Shown: positions 52,221-61,831, counted from the stretch's first letter. The stretch is DNA of 64,000 nucleotides from RGIG5612 sp050944475 (GCA_050944475.1 JBMNRD010000005.1:1-64000); one strand, 5' to 3'. The notes: generated by a model from the sequence alone, not told the origin. Numbers and translations are program-made.

Positions 52221-53945
52221 ATGAAGAAAAAAGAATTATTTGTACAGGGCCTTTGCGCCGGCATCTGCGGGATGCTCATTTTTTCTTTGCCCGCTGCTAC
52301 CCGGGCGGACGTTCCGGCTACCTTCGGAAGCGGCAGCGTAACGATAGAAAATTCGGCGGACCAGAGTGAGGGCACAAGTTACAGGGCATTCAAGGTTTTC
52401 GACGCAAACGTAAACAGTGACGGCTCGCTGTCCAATTTCAAGTGGCCCTCAACAGCTGTCAGGTCGGCGGTTTTATCGGTTATCAAAAGTTTTGACAGCA
52501 CATATACATCAACCTCTCCGCAGGATGCTGCCGACTATATTTGCGCGGCCTACAGTACGGACAGCGGAATGAGTACGGACAGTGAAACGATTCTTGACAG
52601 TGATGAGCTGCTGAATGTCCTTGCGTCGGCACTGGATGACCTTACAGGACTTGCTTCCGAGGACTACAAGGAATTTGCCGCGGGAGTTTCCGTAAGACTT
52701 TCCGAGGGCTATTGGCTTGCTGTTACGGCGTCATCCTCGATTGATACGGATGAGAGCGGAACGTCGCCGGTTTTCCTTATTATCGGTGATGAAGAGGCGG
52801 TTACTATAAATGAAAAGACCTCCGTCCCTGCAGTTGACAAGGTGCTCAAAAACGATGCTGACGGTGCGGACTGGACTTACGGTGCCGATGCCCAAATCGG
52901 TCAGGGCATACAGCATAAGGTTACGGGCACGCTGCCAAGCAACCTGAAAACCTATGATGCCTATTATTATGAATTTGAAGACGAAATGAGTGTCGGAATC
53001 AGCTATGAGACCGACTCGTATGCTGTGACCCTGGACGGAAAGGACGTGTCTTCTTCCTTCACTCAGACACTGACTTCCGGGGCCGGAGGTGTTCAAGTCC
53101 TGAGTATCAAATGCGAGGATATATTGGCAATCGGCGGGGTCAGTCCCGATGCCGACAGCGTCTTTGAGTTGACATACAGAGTTTCCCTGAATCCCTCCTG
53201 CGTTATCGGCAGCGCAGGCAATCCGAATGATGTACGAATCAGATACTCAAGCAATCCCAATACAAATGAAATTGCCTCCACCCGCAAGGTGCGAGATTAC
53301 CTTTATACATTCAGACTCCATATGGAGAAAAAAGATAAGGATACCAATATACCGCTTGCAGGGGCTGCGTTTACAATCCTTGCCCTAGCCCCTGATGATA
53401 CCGGCTCTGCCGGGAAATATGTTCAGGCTGACGGAAGTTTGGGGATATCCGCATTCCGTTTTACTACAGATTCCAACGGAGTGATAGAAGTGGACGGGCT
53501 GGATGCGGGAACCTATTGTCTTACGGAGGTTTCAGCGCCTGAGGGGTTTGGAATTAATAGTGAAAATACCATGCTCACCGTTTCAGCAGCCTACAACGAT
53601 GACGGGAGCATTGCCTCCCTCACTAATACCGTTTCCGGAAATGCCGATGCGGCGGCGGGAATTGATAATATACTTGACACAGATGAGGACGGAAGTGTGA
53701 ACAATGTAGTTGCCGGAGAAGAGGGAACAGGCGCGATTGCAGCCGACGGAGTCGTGAATGTCACAATCGGAAACACCAAAATGATTCTGCTGCCCCTCTC
53801 GGGCAAGTCGGGAATAACCATGCTGATGGCTTCCGGAGCAGGGCTTGCGGGTATTTCATTGTTGCTTGGTGTATTGAGCAGCAAAAAAAGGAAGGTTCCC
53901 CGCCGGCGGCGGGCTGTTAAAAAAGGAGGGGAAAATGAGAAATAG
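52221..53945 (+). CDS. sortase-anchored pilin (isopeptide D2 / SpaA type)
   Basis: A 574-residue surface protein. A signal peptide (1-29, ending ATRAD), an N-terminal region with YRAFKVFDA, a fimbrial isopeptide-formation D2-like domain (about 205-365, beginning VPAVDKVLKN and containing GTLPSNLKTYDAYYYEFED), and a SpaA/Cna-B domain (about 370-470: PLAGAAFTILA, GTYCLTEVSAPEGFG). The wall-sorting signal is LPLSG (524-528), followed by a helix and a basic tail of Lys/Arg. The canonical YPKG pilin motif is not seen; VDKVLKN may hold the polymerising Lys (inference). It overlaps the next gene by 11 bases and probably forms the shaft of the fibre. Confidence 0.85.
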   Translation: MKKKELFVQGLCAGICGMLIFSLPAATRADVPATFGSGSVTIENSADQSEGTSYRAFKVFDANVNSDGSLSNFKWPSTAVRSAVLSVIKSFDSTYTSTSPQDAADYICAAYSTDSGMSTDSETILDSDELLNVLASALDDLTGLASEDYKEFAAGVSVRLSEGYWLAVTASSSIDTDESGTSPVFLIIGDEEAVTINEKTSVPAVDKVLKNDADGADWTYGADAQIGQGIQHKVTGTLPSNLKTYDAYYYEFEDEMSVGISYETDSYAVTLDGKDVSSSFTQTLTSGAGGVQVLSIKCEDILAIGGVSPDADSVFELTYRVSLNPSCVIGSAGNPNDVRIRYSSNPNTNEIASTRKVRDYLYTFRLHMEKKDKDTNIPLAGAAFTILALAPDDTGSAGKYVQADGSLGISAFRFTTDSNGVIEVDGLDAGTYCLTEVSAPEGFGINSENTMLTVSAAYNDDGSIASLTNTVSGNADAAAGIDNILDTDEDGSVNNVVAGEEGTGAIAADGVVNVTIGNTKMILLPLSGKSGITMLMASGAGLAGISLLLGVLSSKKRKVPRRRRAVKKGGENEK

Positions 53946-56900
53946 AATAATAAAGATTACCAGGCTCATCCTTGCTGTGATTATTATGGCAATGCCGGCG
54001 GCTTTTGCTTCGGTCATTACCTTTGCAGGAGATCTGGCGGAGGAGGGAGCGATTACAGCTGCAGCAGAAGAACTTGACTTTTCCTCCGGCAGATTGATGA
54101 TGGTGGCGGAGGATGAAGAGATAATACGGAGCGAGAGTGAAATCCTTGCCCGCTACAAAGATGCTTTTCTGCTGCAGTTTGACAGCGAGCAGGAGGCAAG
54201 AAACGCCTATGCCTATTACAGCTTAAAGCCGGCCATGGTCATGCCGGACGTAAGCTTTTTTATTTGCGAAGGTGAAGATGAGGGCGAAGAACCGGCTATG
54301 ACAGGGAAAGACAATCCTCTTACCCGGCTTGAGGAAATAATGGAGGAAGAGAAGACCGCCGGTTATGACGTGGCGCTTATCGACACAGGGGCTCCCCGTG
54401 GAGACAATGTCTGCGAAGCGGTGACTGTTATCGGAGGGCAGACCGGTGATGATAACGGTCACGGCACAAGGATGGCCGGACATATTTCAAGGCAGAATCC
54501 GGAAGTGTCGATTATTTCTATTAAGGCCTTGAATGCCGACGGACGCGGAAGCGTTTCCTCCGTATATGCCGCATTGGAGTACGCAATGTCCCTGGGTGTG
54601 AGAATAATTAACATGTCATTCAGTGCCGGATGCGGCACGGGATGCGAAATAATCACATCTCTGATTGATGAGGCGACCGCTCGGCATATAACGGTTGTCG
54701 GCGCCGCCGGAAACAATTCAAATAATGCGGCCAATTATATTCCGGGAGGGGTGGAAAGTGCCTTGATTACAGGGGCTGCGGACGGAAACGGGGAACGGAT
54801 CTTTTCGTCAAACTATGGAAAGAGTGTTGACTATTATGTGGTTGCGGGAAGCACATCCGAAGCGGCGGCTGTTATGAGCGGCTTGCTGTCAGCCGGTTCC
54901 CCGGAAGATATTAAAAGCATGCTGAATAAGGGATTGGTTTTTGATTCGGGATATTTCCCCGGGCAGGAAGTCGGCATCGGGCAGATATGTGAACACGGGG
55001 ATTTTGTGATTTCGGAAACCGCGTCATTAACCGCCAAGGCGGAATATACGGTTTATGATTCCACATGGGATTTTGAGCATAAGACCTGGGTTTTCAACTG
55101 GTACGCACTTGACGGAGTCCAGGGCTTTTGTGTGCAGTTCGGGGCAGTGGTCAGCACAGATGAAGATGCGTACTGGATGAATGCCCGGGACACCTCCGAT
55201 GCCGCGCAAAGCCTTGTTAAGGTCAAGTATTACCTTGACAAATACGGAGAATCGGTTCATGGGCTGGATGCTGTGGAAAGGGCCTGGATTGTCCAGCGTT
55301 ATTGCTGGGAGTCGGGATATAACATTGCAAGCCCCAGTTATGGCTGGAGACTCAATTATAACAACGGAAATGCCGACAACCTGTATTCCGTTGTTATCGG
55401 AAAAGCGCTGGCAACCGCCGCCACCGGATATGTTGATATTTATGTCGCAGGAAGAGGGATTCAGGATATAGCAATCATAAACTATTACGTGGGAAAGTTG
55501 AGGTTGTCAAATACGGTTGTCAGGGGAGAGGGGACCATAAAAATAGATAAGACCGTCACCGGAACCGACCCGGGAGACAGTTTCACATTTACTTTAAAAA
55601 TTACCGACGGTTCGGGGAATGTTCAGAATACAAACTACAACTATGCAGGAAGTAAAAGCGGGACAATAAGCGGGAACAACGGAACATTGACCTTGAAGGG
55701 AGGACAGGAAGTTACGGTTTTCGGAATTCCCGGCGGATACAAGTATACTGTTTCGGAAACGGAAAATAATAAATACGTTACCACGTTTTCCGGCGCCGCG
55801 GGGACTATCGGAAGACCGTCGTCGGCCCAGGAATTTACCTTTACCGTAACCTTCGGTTGCGGCGGCACTCATTATTACACCGGGTCGAAATCCGGAAGCT
55901 TGAAAAGCGGCGGCAAAATAACTTTAAGGAGCGGACAAAGCGTAACGTTTGACATGCTTCCGGCAGGGACGACATATATGGTCGAGGAGGCTGCGGTCAC
56001 AAGATTTACTACAGTCTCGACCGGTGGGTCGGGGACAATCAAAAACGCTAAAATCTCTAAGGCTGAATTTATAAACACATATAATCCGGCTTTAAAAAAA
56101 GCATCGTTTACCAATACGCGGGCAGCGACAGTTGTCCTGACAAAGTCATCCGCCGACACTTCTGCCACTGCGGGTAATTCAAATTATTCCCTGACAGGGG
56201 CAAAATACACGCTTTATACAAACTCATCCTGTACATCTGTGGCAACAGACATGTCGGGAAACGGTGCCGTGCTTACCGTTAAATCAAGCGGTAAGACCAA
56301 TACGCTGACAATGGCACCGGGAACATATTATGTTGCGGAAACAAAGGCTTCGCCGGGGTATAAAATAGACCCGGCCTATAAAAAAGCCGCTCCGAAGAAA
56401 ATAACTCTTGGCCCGGGACAAAATCTTGCCCTTGAAAGCAAGGAGCCGCCCGTCATTCCGAATGTGGCATTTGCAAAGGTTGACTCTGAAGAAAATCCTG
56501 TGGCCGGCGCAATATTACAGATACGTGAAGGCAGCGCCATCCTGCATGAATGGACAAGTTCGGAGGAGGAAAGCATAAAGGTATTCAGCCTGCCTTTGGG
56601 AACATATACGCTGCACGAGGTTTCGGCTCCGGGCTATATTCCGGCAGATGATCTTGAATTTACTGTTACAGCCAACTTGAATGATGAAGACAGGGGCATT
56701 GTTATAATTCGGGGGGAACCCCATGAGCAGGTCACCATGGTAAATATAAAAATGGTGCAGCTTCCACTGACCGGTGGAAAAGGCATCCTGCGAAATTTGG
56801 CAGGGGGATTTGCTATGATTATGATTTGCGTGGCACTGACGGTATCTGATTTCACGGTACGCAAGGCAAGGAACCGCAGGTATCCGCGGCAAGACAGACG

Positions 56901-58131
56901 GAAGACTGCGGTTAAGGCGATAATCTTTATTTTAATTATATGTCTGAATCCGGTTGCGGCAACAGCGGCGGATGCGGACGGAAACGCAGAGCTTCCGGAA
57001 GCAGTCGGCGCGGGCAAGGTTGCCTTTCCCACATTGCGCAAAGAAATAGGAGAGGTCGGCTCGGACGGGAATGTGAATTACGGAAAGGAGGCCGACAGCG
57101 GATTCGGAAAGCCCGTACCGTATAGGCTGACAGGAACCTTCCCGTCGGATTATGATGAATGGAAAAGGTATGAATATTATTTTCATGATAATTATGAAGA
57201 GGGCTTGAAGATAAATCCGTCCTCGGTCAGAGTGGTCATTGCAAGGCTTGAGTCCGAAGGAGGCGGTGCCGGAGGATCGGAAGAAAGCGGGAGTGAGTAT
57301 GCAGGATACGGCTTTAATCAAGGAAGAGATGTCTTTGAGGTCATAAGTGACATTACGGAAGATGCGGACATTTTTCACGGTGAGGGTATTCTTACGGTGG
57401 GTTTTAAAAACCTTAAGTCTGTATGCCCCGAGTATGATTTTCAAAATCGTATTGCGGTTTTCTATGAGGCTTTTATTACGAAGAAGGCCACGGCAGGAAA
57501 GGATTCCAACGATAATTGCGCATTTGTTGAATATTCTATAAATCCGGCCGGAGATGAAACGGCCGGGTCGGTACCCGACCGGTGCCGCCTGTATACCTGG
57601 AAGCTGCGGCTGATTAAGAGGGATAAAAACAGCAAAACGCCTCTTGCGGGAGCGGGATTTACCATCAGGGACGAGAACGGGCTTTATCTGAACAAGGATA
57701 TGACGCTGACAGATAAAAAAACGGATGAATCTGTCTGGATGGTGAACGATGAAGGACAAATTAACGTATTTGCGGTGGATTCGGGAAAGTATACGTTGAA
57801 GGAAACGGTGATTCCCGAGGGCTACAGAGGGACAAGGAGGTTTGAGGTGGAGGTTTTGGCGGGCAGAGAGGGGGGCGTAACCGAGATTATCGTTGAAAAC
57901 AGTCCCTTGCCTGAAACCGGTGACGATACCAATATGCTTGTTTATATTGCTCTGATTATTGTAACGGCAGGCGTCATAACAGGCATTATAAAATCAATAT
58001 GTAACGGCAAGGATGACGACAGGAAGGTTACGGATATAGGGGATCTTACACGTGAAAAGTATCAAAACAAAAAATCCCGGGAATTTGGAGTAGAGGAGGA
58101 GAAAACCGGATATTCCAAAAGGTGGAAATGA
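53935..58131 (+). CDS. surface polyprotein: S8 protease-like/thioester adhesin fused to a second pilin
   Basis: A 1398-residue single frame. First product: signal peptide 1-32; subtilisin (S8)-like domain about 140-345 with Asp150 (LIDTGA), His176 (NGHGTR), AAGNN and Ser308 (STSEAAA); probable thioester domain about 375-500 with Cys399 (GFCVQF) and Gln454 (IVQRYCWE); Cna-B/SpaA domains about 532-935; LPLTG 943-947; membrane helix about 950-973. Then a basic loop rich in Arg/Lys and an internal signal peptide (about 992-1011, ending AATA-AD). Second product: pilin D2-like domain about 1020-1215, SpaA domain 1220-1320, LPETG 1325-1329, helix and tail. No start codon with a ribosome site lies in the basic loop. 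Topology suits two wall-anchored products cut by signal peptidase and sortase (inference). The ATG follows AAAGGAGGGG. Confidence 0.85.
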   Translation: MRNRIIKITRLILAVIIMAMPAAFASVITFAGDLAEEGAITAAAEELDFSSGRLMMVAEDEEIIRSESEILARYKDAFLLQFDSEQEARNAYAYYSLKPAMVMPDVSFFICEGEDEGEEPAMTGKDNPLTRLEEIMEEEKTAGYDVALIDTGAPRGDNVCEAVTVIGGQTGDDNGHGTRMAGHISRQNPEVSIISIKALNADGRGSVSSVYAALEYAMSLGVRIINMSFSAGCGTGCEIITSLIDEATARHITVVGAAGNNSNNAANYIPGGVESALITGAADGNGERIFSSNYGKSVDYYVVAGSTSEAAAVMSGLLSAGSPEDIKSMLNKGLVFDSGYFPGQEVGIGQICEHGDFVISETASLTAKAEYTVYDSTWDFEHKTWVFNWYALDGVQGFCVQFGAVVSTDEDAYWMNARDTSDAAQSLVKVKYYLDKYGESVHGLDAVERAWIVQRYCWESGYNIASPSYGWRLNYNNGNADNLYSVVIGKALATAATGYVDIYVAGRGIQDIAIINYYVGKLRLSNTVVRGEGTIKIDKTVTGTDPGDSFTFTLKITDGSGNVQNTNYNYAGSKSGTISGNNGTLTLKGGQEVTVFGIPGGYKYTVSETENNKYVTTFSGAAGTIGRPSSAQEFTFTVTFGCGGTHYYTGSKSGSLKSGGKITLRSGQSVTFDMLPAGTTYMVEEAAVTRFTTVSTGGSGTIKNAKISKAEFINTYNPALKKASFTNTRAATVVLTKSSADTSATAGNSNYSLTGAKYTLYTNSSCTSVATDMSGNGAVLTVKSSGKTNTLTMAPGTYYVAETKASPGYKIDPAYKKAAPKKITLGPGQNLALESKEPPVIPNVAFAKVDSEENPVAGAILQIREGSAILHEWTSSEEESIKVFSLPLGTYTLHEVSAPGYIPADDLEFTVTANLNDEDRGIVIIRGEPHEQVTMVNIKMVQLPLTGGKGILRNLAGGFAMIMICVALTVSDFTVRKARNRRYPRQDRRKTAVKAIIFILIICLNPVAATAADADGNAELPEAVGAGKVAFPTLRKEIGEVGSDGNVNYGKEADSGFGKPVPYRLTGTFPSDYDEWKRYEYYFHDNYEEGLKINPSSVRVVIARLESEGGGAGGSEESGSEYAGYGFNQGRDVFEVISDITEDADIFHGEGILTVGFKNLKSVCPEYDFQNRIAVFYEAFITKKATAGKDSNDNCAFVEYSINPAGDETAGSVPDRCRLYTWKLRLIKRDKNSKTPLAGAGFTIRDENGLYLNKDMTLTDKKTDESVWMVNDEGQINVFAVDSGKYTLKETVIPEGYRGTRRFEVEVLAGREGGVTEIIVENSPLPETGDDTNMLVYIALIIVTAGVITGIIKSICNGKDDDRKVTDIGDLTREKYQNKKSREFGVEEEKTGYSKRWK

Positions 58132-58835
58132 AAAGATACAGAACTAAAAACAAAAAAAGAAGAGCATTAAAATGGATGTCGTTGACCGGCGTCATAATCG
58201 GCATTCTGATGATGATTTATCCCTTTATATCGGACGGGATAATGAGGCGGAGAAATGAAGGTGCCATTTCTGTCATGGCATCGAGCACCGTAACGTATGA
58301 TAAGGACGGAAAAACAGGAGAACTTCTTTTGCAGGCGGAAAAATATAATCGCGCCCTTGCAGAGGAAAATGATGCAAAAGAGGGCAGCATTCTTCCTTAC
58401 CTTGATCAGTTGGCCATGCCCGGGACCGCAGGGATGGCTTATCTTGAAATACCGAAACTGAATATCAGGATGGTAATCTATCACGGAACCACACCGGAAG
58501 TACTGTCCGCGGGAGTCGGTCACATCGAGGGGACATCTTTGCCTGTCGGGGGGGAGAATACTCATTGTGCCTTGACTGCTCACTCGGGACTGCGCAGTAT
58601 GCGGGCATTCGACAACTTGGAAAAAATGGAAGAAGGTGACAGGTTTTATGTGACAACCTTAGGCCTCAGGCTGGCGTATGAAGTCCGGTCCATGGAGATT
58701 GTGCTGCCCTACGAGACAGATTCGTTAAGAATAATACCGGGAGAGGATTGGATGACATTGATAACCTGTACGCCCTACGGAGTGAACGACCACCGTCTTC
58801 TTGTTCACGGACAGCGGATTCCGGACAGTGAATAA
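58128..58835 (+). CDS. class C sortase (pilus-type)
   Basis: A 235-residue transpeptidase. The basic N-terminus and membrane helix are at about 15-36. The catalytic domain (about 95-230) has His in LTAHSG, Cys in LITCTPYG and Arg in DHRLLVHG; the last two stretches are the class C pattern. The C-terminal helix of many class C sortases is absent. The ATG 58128 overlaps the polyprotein stop (ATGA) and is spaced correctly from AAAAGG. It should polymerise and anchor the two preceding surface proteins; it is the only sortase in the window. Confidence 0.92.
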   Translation: MKRYRTKNKKRRALKWMSLTGVIIGILMMIYPFISDGIMRRRNEGAISVMASSTVTYDKDGKTGELLLQAEKYNRALAEENDAKEGSILPYLDQLAMPGTAGMAYLEIPKLNIRMVIYHGTTPEVLSAGVGHIEGTSLPVGGENTHCALTAHSGLRSMRAFDNLEKMEEGDRFYVTTLGLRLAYEVRSMEIVLPYETDSLRIIPGEDWMTLITCTPYGVNDHRLLVHGQRIPDSE

Positions 58836-58914
58836 CAGCATCTTGTGCCGGTGAAAGGTAAATGGTAAAATCACTTGTGGAATACAATCGCGGAATATAC
58901 TTGAGGACAGAAAA

Positions 58915-58987
58915 AGCTTCTGACCGGACTTGAACCGACGACCCCTTCATTACGAGTGAAGTGCTCTACCAACTGAGCTACAGAAGC
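58915..58987 (-). tRNA. tRNA-Thr (CGT)
   Basis: A 73-nt cloverleaf on the minus strand with acceptor GCTTCTG paired to CAGAAGC, anticodon loop CTCGTAA (anticodon CGT), T-loop TTCAAGT and discriminator T. It is transcribed towards the sortase gene. Confidence 0.95.
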
Positions 58988-59078
58988 ATGCTCATGTAAA
59001 TTATCATAATCGAAAAAGGATTTCAATAAAAATCGAGAGAAAATCGGCTTTTTCGAAAAACAGTATCAAGGGAGCAAT

Positions 59079-59591
59079 ATGAAAGCAATAGAAATCAATG
59101 ATATAAAAAAATTCACATCAGCGCTTTTTGTGGGAAAAACCTTCGATACCTTTTGCGTTACGGAGGCATCTTTCAGCACGTTGATTAATATAAGGATAGA
59201 CGGCCGTGTGAACCGGGAATTTTTGACCGGTGAGAAAGAGCCCGAAGTGGCTGAAGGCGGCAATTACCTTGAGGGAGACGGGGAAAAGAATGAGCCGGTA
59301 AAGTGGGAGAACATAAAGAGTCTGTGCTACAATATCATTGCCGGCAAGCGGCTCCCGCTGAAGTTTAAGATTGTCTTTATGGTGCCGCCTGAAAAGATGG
59401 GCAATCTAATTGAGAGGGAAGGACTGGACATATCTGCCCGGAGCGTCAATGCCATGTTCCTGAACATCAGGTTCGAAAATAAAAAGCTAACATGCACCAC
59501 GGGAATTTCCCTGAAGGAATTCACACTTGACAAAAGTCTGGAAAATGCGTGGGACAACAGCATGGAGAAGTTTCTCGAGCGTTTTGTCTGA
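59079..59591 (+). CDS. DUF5721 family protein
   Basis: A 170-residue protein that matches, from memory, the small clostridial family DUF5721 (MKAIEINDIKKFTSALFVGKTF at the start; WENIKSLCYNIIAGKRLPLKF in the middle). No signal peptide or membrane helix is seen. Function is unknown. AAGGGAG precedes the ATG. It lies between tRNA-Thr and the heat-shock gene and is not obviously in an operon. Confidence 0.7.
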   Translation: MKAIEINDIKKFTSALFVGKTFDTFCVTEASFSTLINIRIDGRVNREFLTGEKEPEVAEGGNYLEGDGEKNEPVKWENIKSLCYNIIAGKRLPLKFKIVFMVPPEKMGNLIEREGLDISARSVNAMFLNIRFENKKLTCTTGISLKEFTLDKSLENAWDNSMEKFLERFV

Positions 59592-59703
59592 CGGGGAAAT
59601 GTGGAGTTTCGCGGATAACGGAGCGGTAGATTTTCTTAAATATTTATGAGAAAACGAATATGCGATTTTAACAAATCTTCCCGAAGGTGGAGCCGCAACC
59701 TGA

Positions 59704-59730
59704 TTAGCACTCTAAGCGAAGGAGTGCTAA
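59704..59730 (+). promoter_or_regulatory. CIRCE element (HrcA operator)
   Basis: A perfect consensus TTAGCACTC-N9-GAGTGCTAA. It ends seven bases before the -35 box of the htpG promoter. Confidence 0.97.
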
Positions 59731-59737
59731 TTTGTTG

Positions 59738-59766
59738 TTGACTTTTTAGTCGTCGGGGCATACAAT
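59738..59766 (+). promoter_or_regulatory. htpG promoter
   Basis: TTGACT (59738-59743), a 17-bp spacer and TACAAT (59761-59766), giving a leader of about 105 nt. Confidence 0.85.
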
Positions 59767-59876
59767 ATATTTTAGCAGCTGCGGTTCGGATTTTCGCGCA
59801 GCAGCTGTAAAACGGGCTGAACAGCAAATTGCGGATGCCCGGATTATCTGATTATTATTTGAAGAGGTGATATAAA

Positions 59877-61787
59877 TTGAGTATTGAAAAAGGCAACTTA
59901 TCAATCAACAGCGAAAACATTTTCCCTATAATCAAGAAATGGCTGTACTCGGATCAGGACATTTTCATCAGAGAGCTTATTTCAAACGGGTGTGACGCTA
60001 TAACCAAGCTGAGAAAGCTTGAAATCATGGGAGAATATACCTTCCCGAAGGACATAAATCCCGAGATTCAGGTTGTGGCCAACCCCACCAAAAAGACGCT
60101 CAAATTCATTGACAACGGAATCGGAATGACTGCCGACGAGGTGAAGGAATACATCAATCAGATTGCTTTTTCGGGAGCAACCGCCTTTCTTGAAAAGTAT
60201 AAGGACAAGGCCAATGAGGATCAGATTATCGGACATTTCGGATTGGGATTTTATTCCGCATTCATGGTTGCCGACAGGGTCAGCATTGAGACACTGTCCT
60301 ATAAGGAGGGAACAAAGGCCGTTTACTGGGAGTGCGACGGAAGCACACAGTTTGAGATGGGAGAATCCGACAGGGACGTGGTCGGCACGGAAGTTACCCT
60401 CTACCTGAATGAGGACTGTTATGAGTTTTCGAACGAGTACCGGGTGAAGGAGGTGCTGAACAAGTATTGTGCATTCGTGCCCGAAGAAATATATTTTGTA
60501 AATACAGATGCATTTGCAAAGGAAGAACCCGGCACGGTGAATGAGGACGGCAGTCCGGCGGATGGGAGCAAAGCACCCGAAGAGCGAAAGCCGATTAATG
60601 ATACCAACCCCCTGTGGGGCAGACATCCCAATGAATGCACCGAGGAGGATTACAAGGCTTTCTACCGCAAGGTGTTCAATGACTATAAGGATCCGCTGTT
60701 CTGGATTCATCTGAACATGGATTATCCCTTTAACATGAAGGGAATCCTTTATTTCCCGTCTCTTAATAACCAGTACGATGTCATAGAAGGCACCATCAAG
60801 CTGTATAATAACCAGGTGTTCATTGCGGACAATATAAAAGAAGTTATCCCGGAGTTTCTTTTGCTGCTTAAGGGAGCGATTGACTGTCCGGATTTGCCTC
60901 TCAACGTGTCAAGGAGTGCGCTGCAAAATGACGGCTTTGTAACAAAAATCTCCGATTACATCACCAAGAAGGTGGCCGACAAGCTGTCAGGCATGTATAA
61001 GACCGACAAAGAGAATTACGAAAAATACTGGGATGATATCAATCCTTTTATAAAATACGGCTGTATCCGGGATGAAAAGTTTGCCGAGAGAATGGACGAG
61101 TATGTCCTTTACAAGAGCATCAATGACAAGTATCTTACTCTTGCTGAATGCCTTGAGGAAAATAAGGAGAAGCACGAGAATACCGTTTTCTATGTCAGCG
61201 GACGAAATACACAGGGTCAGTACATCAACATGTTTAAAAAAGCCAAAATAAATGCGGTATATCTGGAGCTGGTTATCGATACATCCTATATCGGACATGT
61301 CGAGTCAAAAAATGAAGGCGTACGTTTCGTTAGAGTTGATGCGGATCTGGACAAGACATTCACCAAGAGAACATCGAAGGCGGATCAGGCTGTTTTGGAT
61401 GAGAAGGCGGAAGAGTTATGCAAGAGGCTCAAAACCATAACCGGCAGCGAGAAACTTCAGGTAAGGCTGCAGAACCTTAGGAATCCGAAAACCGCTTCTA
61501 TGCTGACCGTATCGGAAGAGTCCAAACGTATGGAGGAAATGATGCGCCAGATGGGCATGACTGACGGCATGGAGCAGTTTAAGGACCCGGGAATACTGGT
61601 CCTCAATGCCAATAACAGCCTTGTAAAATATGTGATGGACAATCCGGAGGGTAAGAATGCCGACTTGGTGCTTGAGCAGTTATTTGACTTGGCGAAACTG
61701 GGAAATGCTCCCCTTTCCACAGAGGAAATGTCGGCCTTCATAGAAAGAAGCAACAAAATCATGCTATTATTAACGGACGTTGAATGA
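59877..61787 (+). CDS. htpG: Hsp90-family chaperone HtpG
   Basis: A 636-residue ATP-dependent chaperone. The N-terminal ATPase has RELISNGCDAITKLRKL (about 34-50), DNGIGMT (about 80) and GHFGLGFYSAFMV (about 118-130). The middle domain has a catalytic Arg in NVSRSALQ (about 346), and a C-terminal dimerisation domain follows. The usual NASDA is NGCDA here. The start is TTG 59877 after GAAGAGGTGA. A CIRCE element in front indicates control by HrcA; no hrcA, dnaK or groEL lies in the window. Confidence 0.95.
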   Translation: MSIEKGNLSINSENIFPIIKKWLYSDQDIFIRELISNGCDAITKLRKLEIMGEYTFPKDINPEIQVVANPTKKTLKFIDNGIGMTADEVKEYINQIAFSGATAFLEKYKDKANEDQIIGHFGLGFYSAFMVADRVSIETLSYKEGTKAVYWECDGSTQFEMGESDRDVVGTEVTLYLNEDCYEFSNEYRVKEVLNKYCAFVPEEIYFVNTDAFAKEEPGTVNEDGSPADGSKAPEERKPINDTNPLWGRHPNECTEEDYKAFYRKVFNDYKDPLFWIHLNMDYPFNMKGILYFPSLNNQYDVIEGTIKLYNNQVFIADNIKEVIPEFLLLLKGAIDCPDLPLNVSRSALQNDGFVTKISDYITKKVADKLSGMYKTDKENYEKYWDDINPFIKYGCIRDEKFAERMDEYVLYKSINDKYLTLAECLEENKEKHENTVFYVSGRNTQGQYINMFKKAKINAVYLELVIDTSYIGHVESKNEGVRFVRVDADLDKTFTKRTSKADQAVLDEKAEELCKRLKTITGSEKLQVRLQNLRNPKTASMLTVSEESKRMEEMMRQMGMTDGMEQFKDPGILVLNANNSLVKYVMDNPEGKNADLVLEQLFDLAKLGNAPLSTEEMSAFIERSNKIMLLLTDVE

Positions 61788-61831
61788 CAGCCGTATGCAG
61801 ATTATTACAATATGATTTAGGAGACACTGAT

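Noticed and set aside
56750..56930. Separate start codon for the second pilin inside the polyprotein gene
   Set aside because: No ATG, GTG or TTG with a ribosome site lies between the first membrane helix and the internal signal peptide.
56932..57759. 275-codon frame antisense to the second half of the polyprotein
   Set aside because: The plus strand shows clear signal peptide, pilin and LPETG features; the antisense frame has none.
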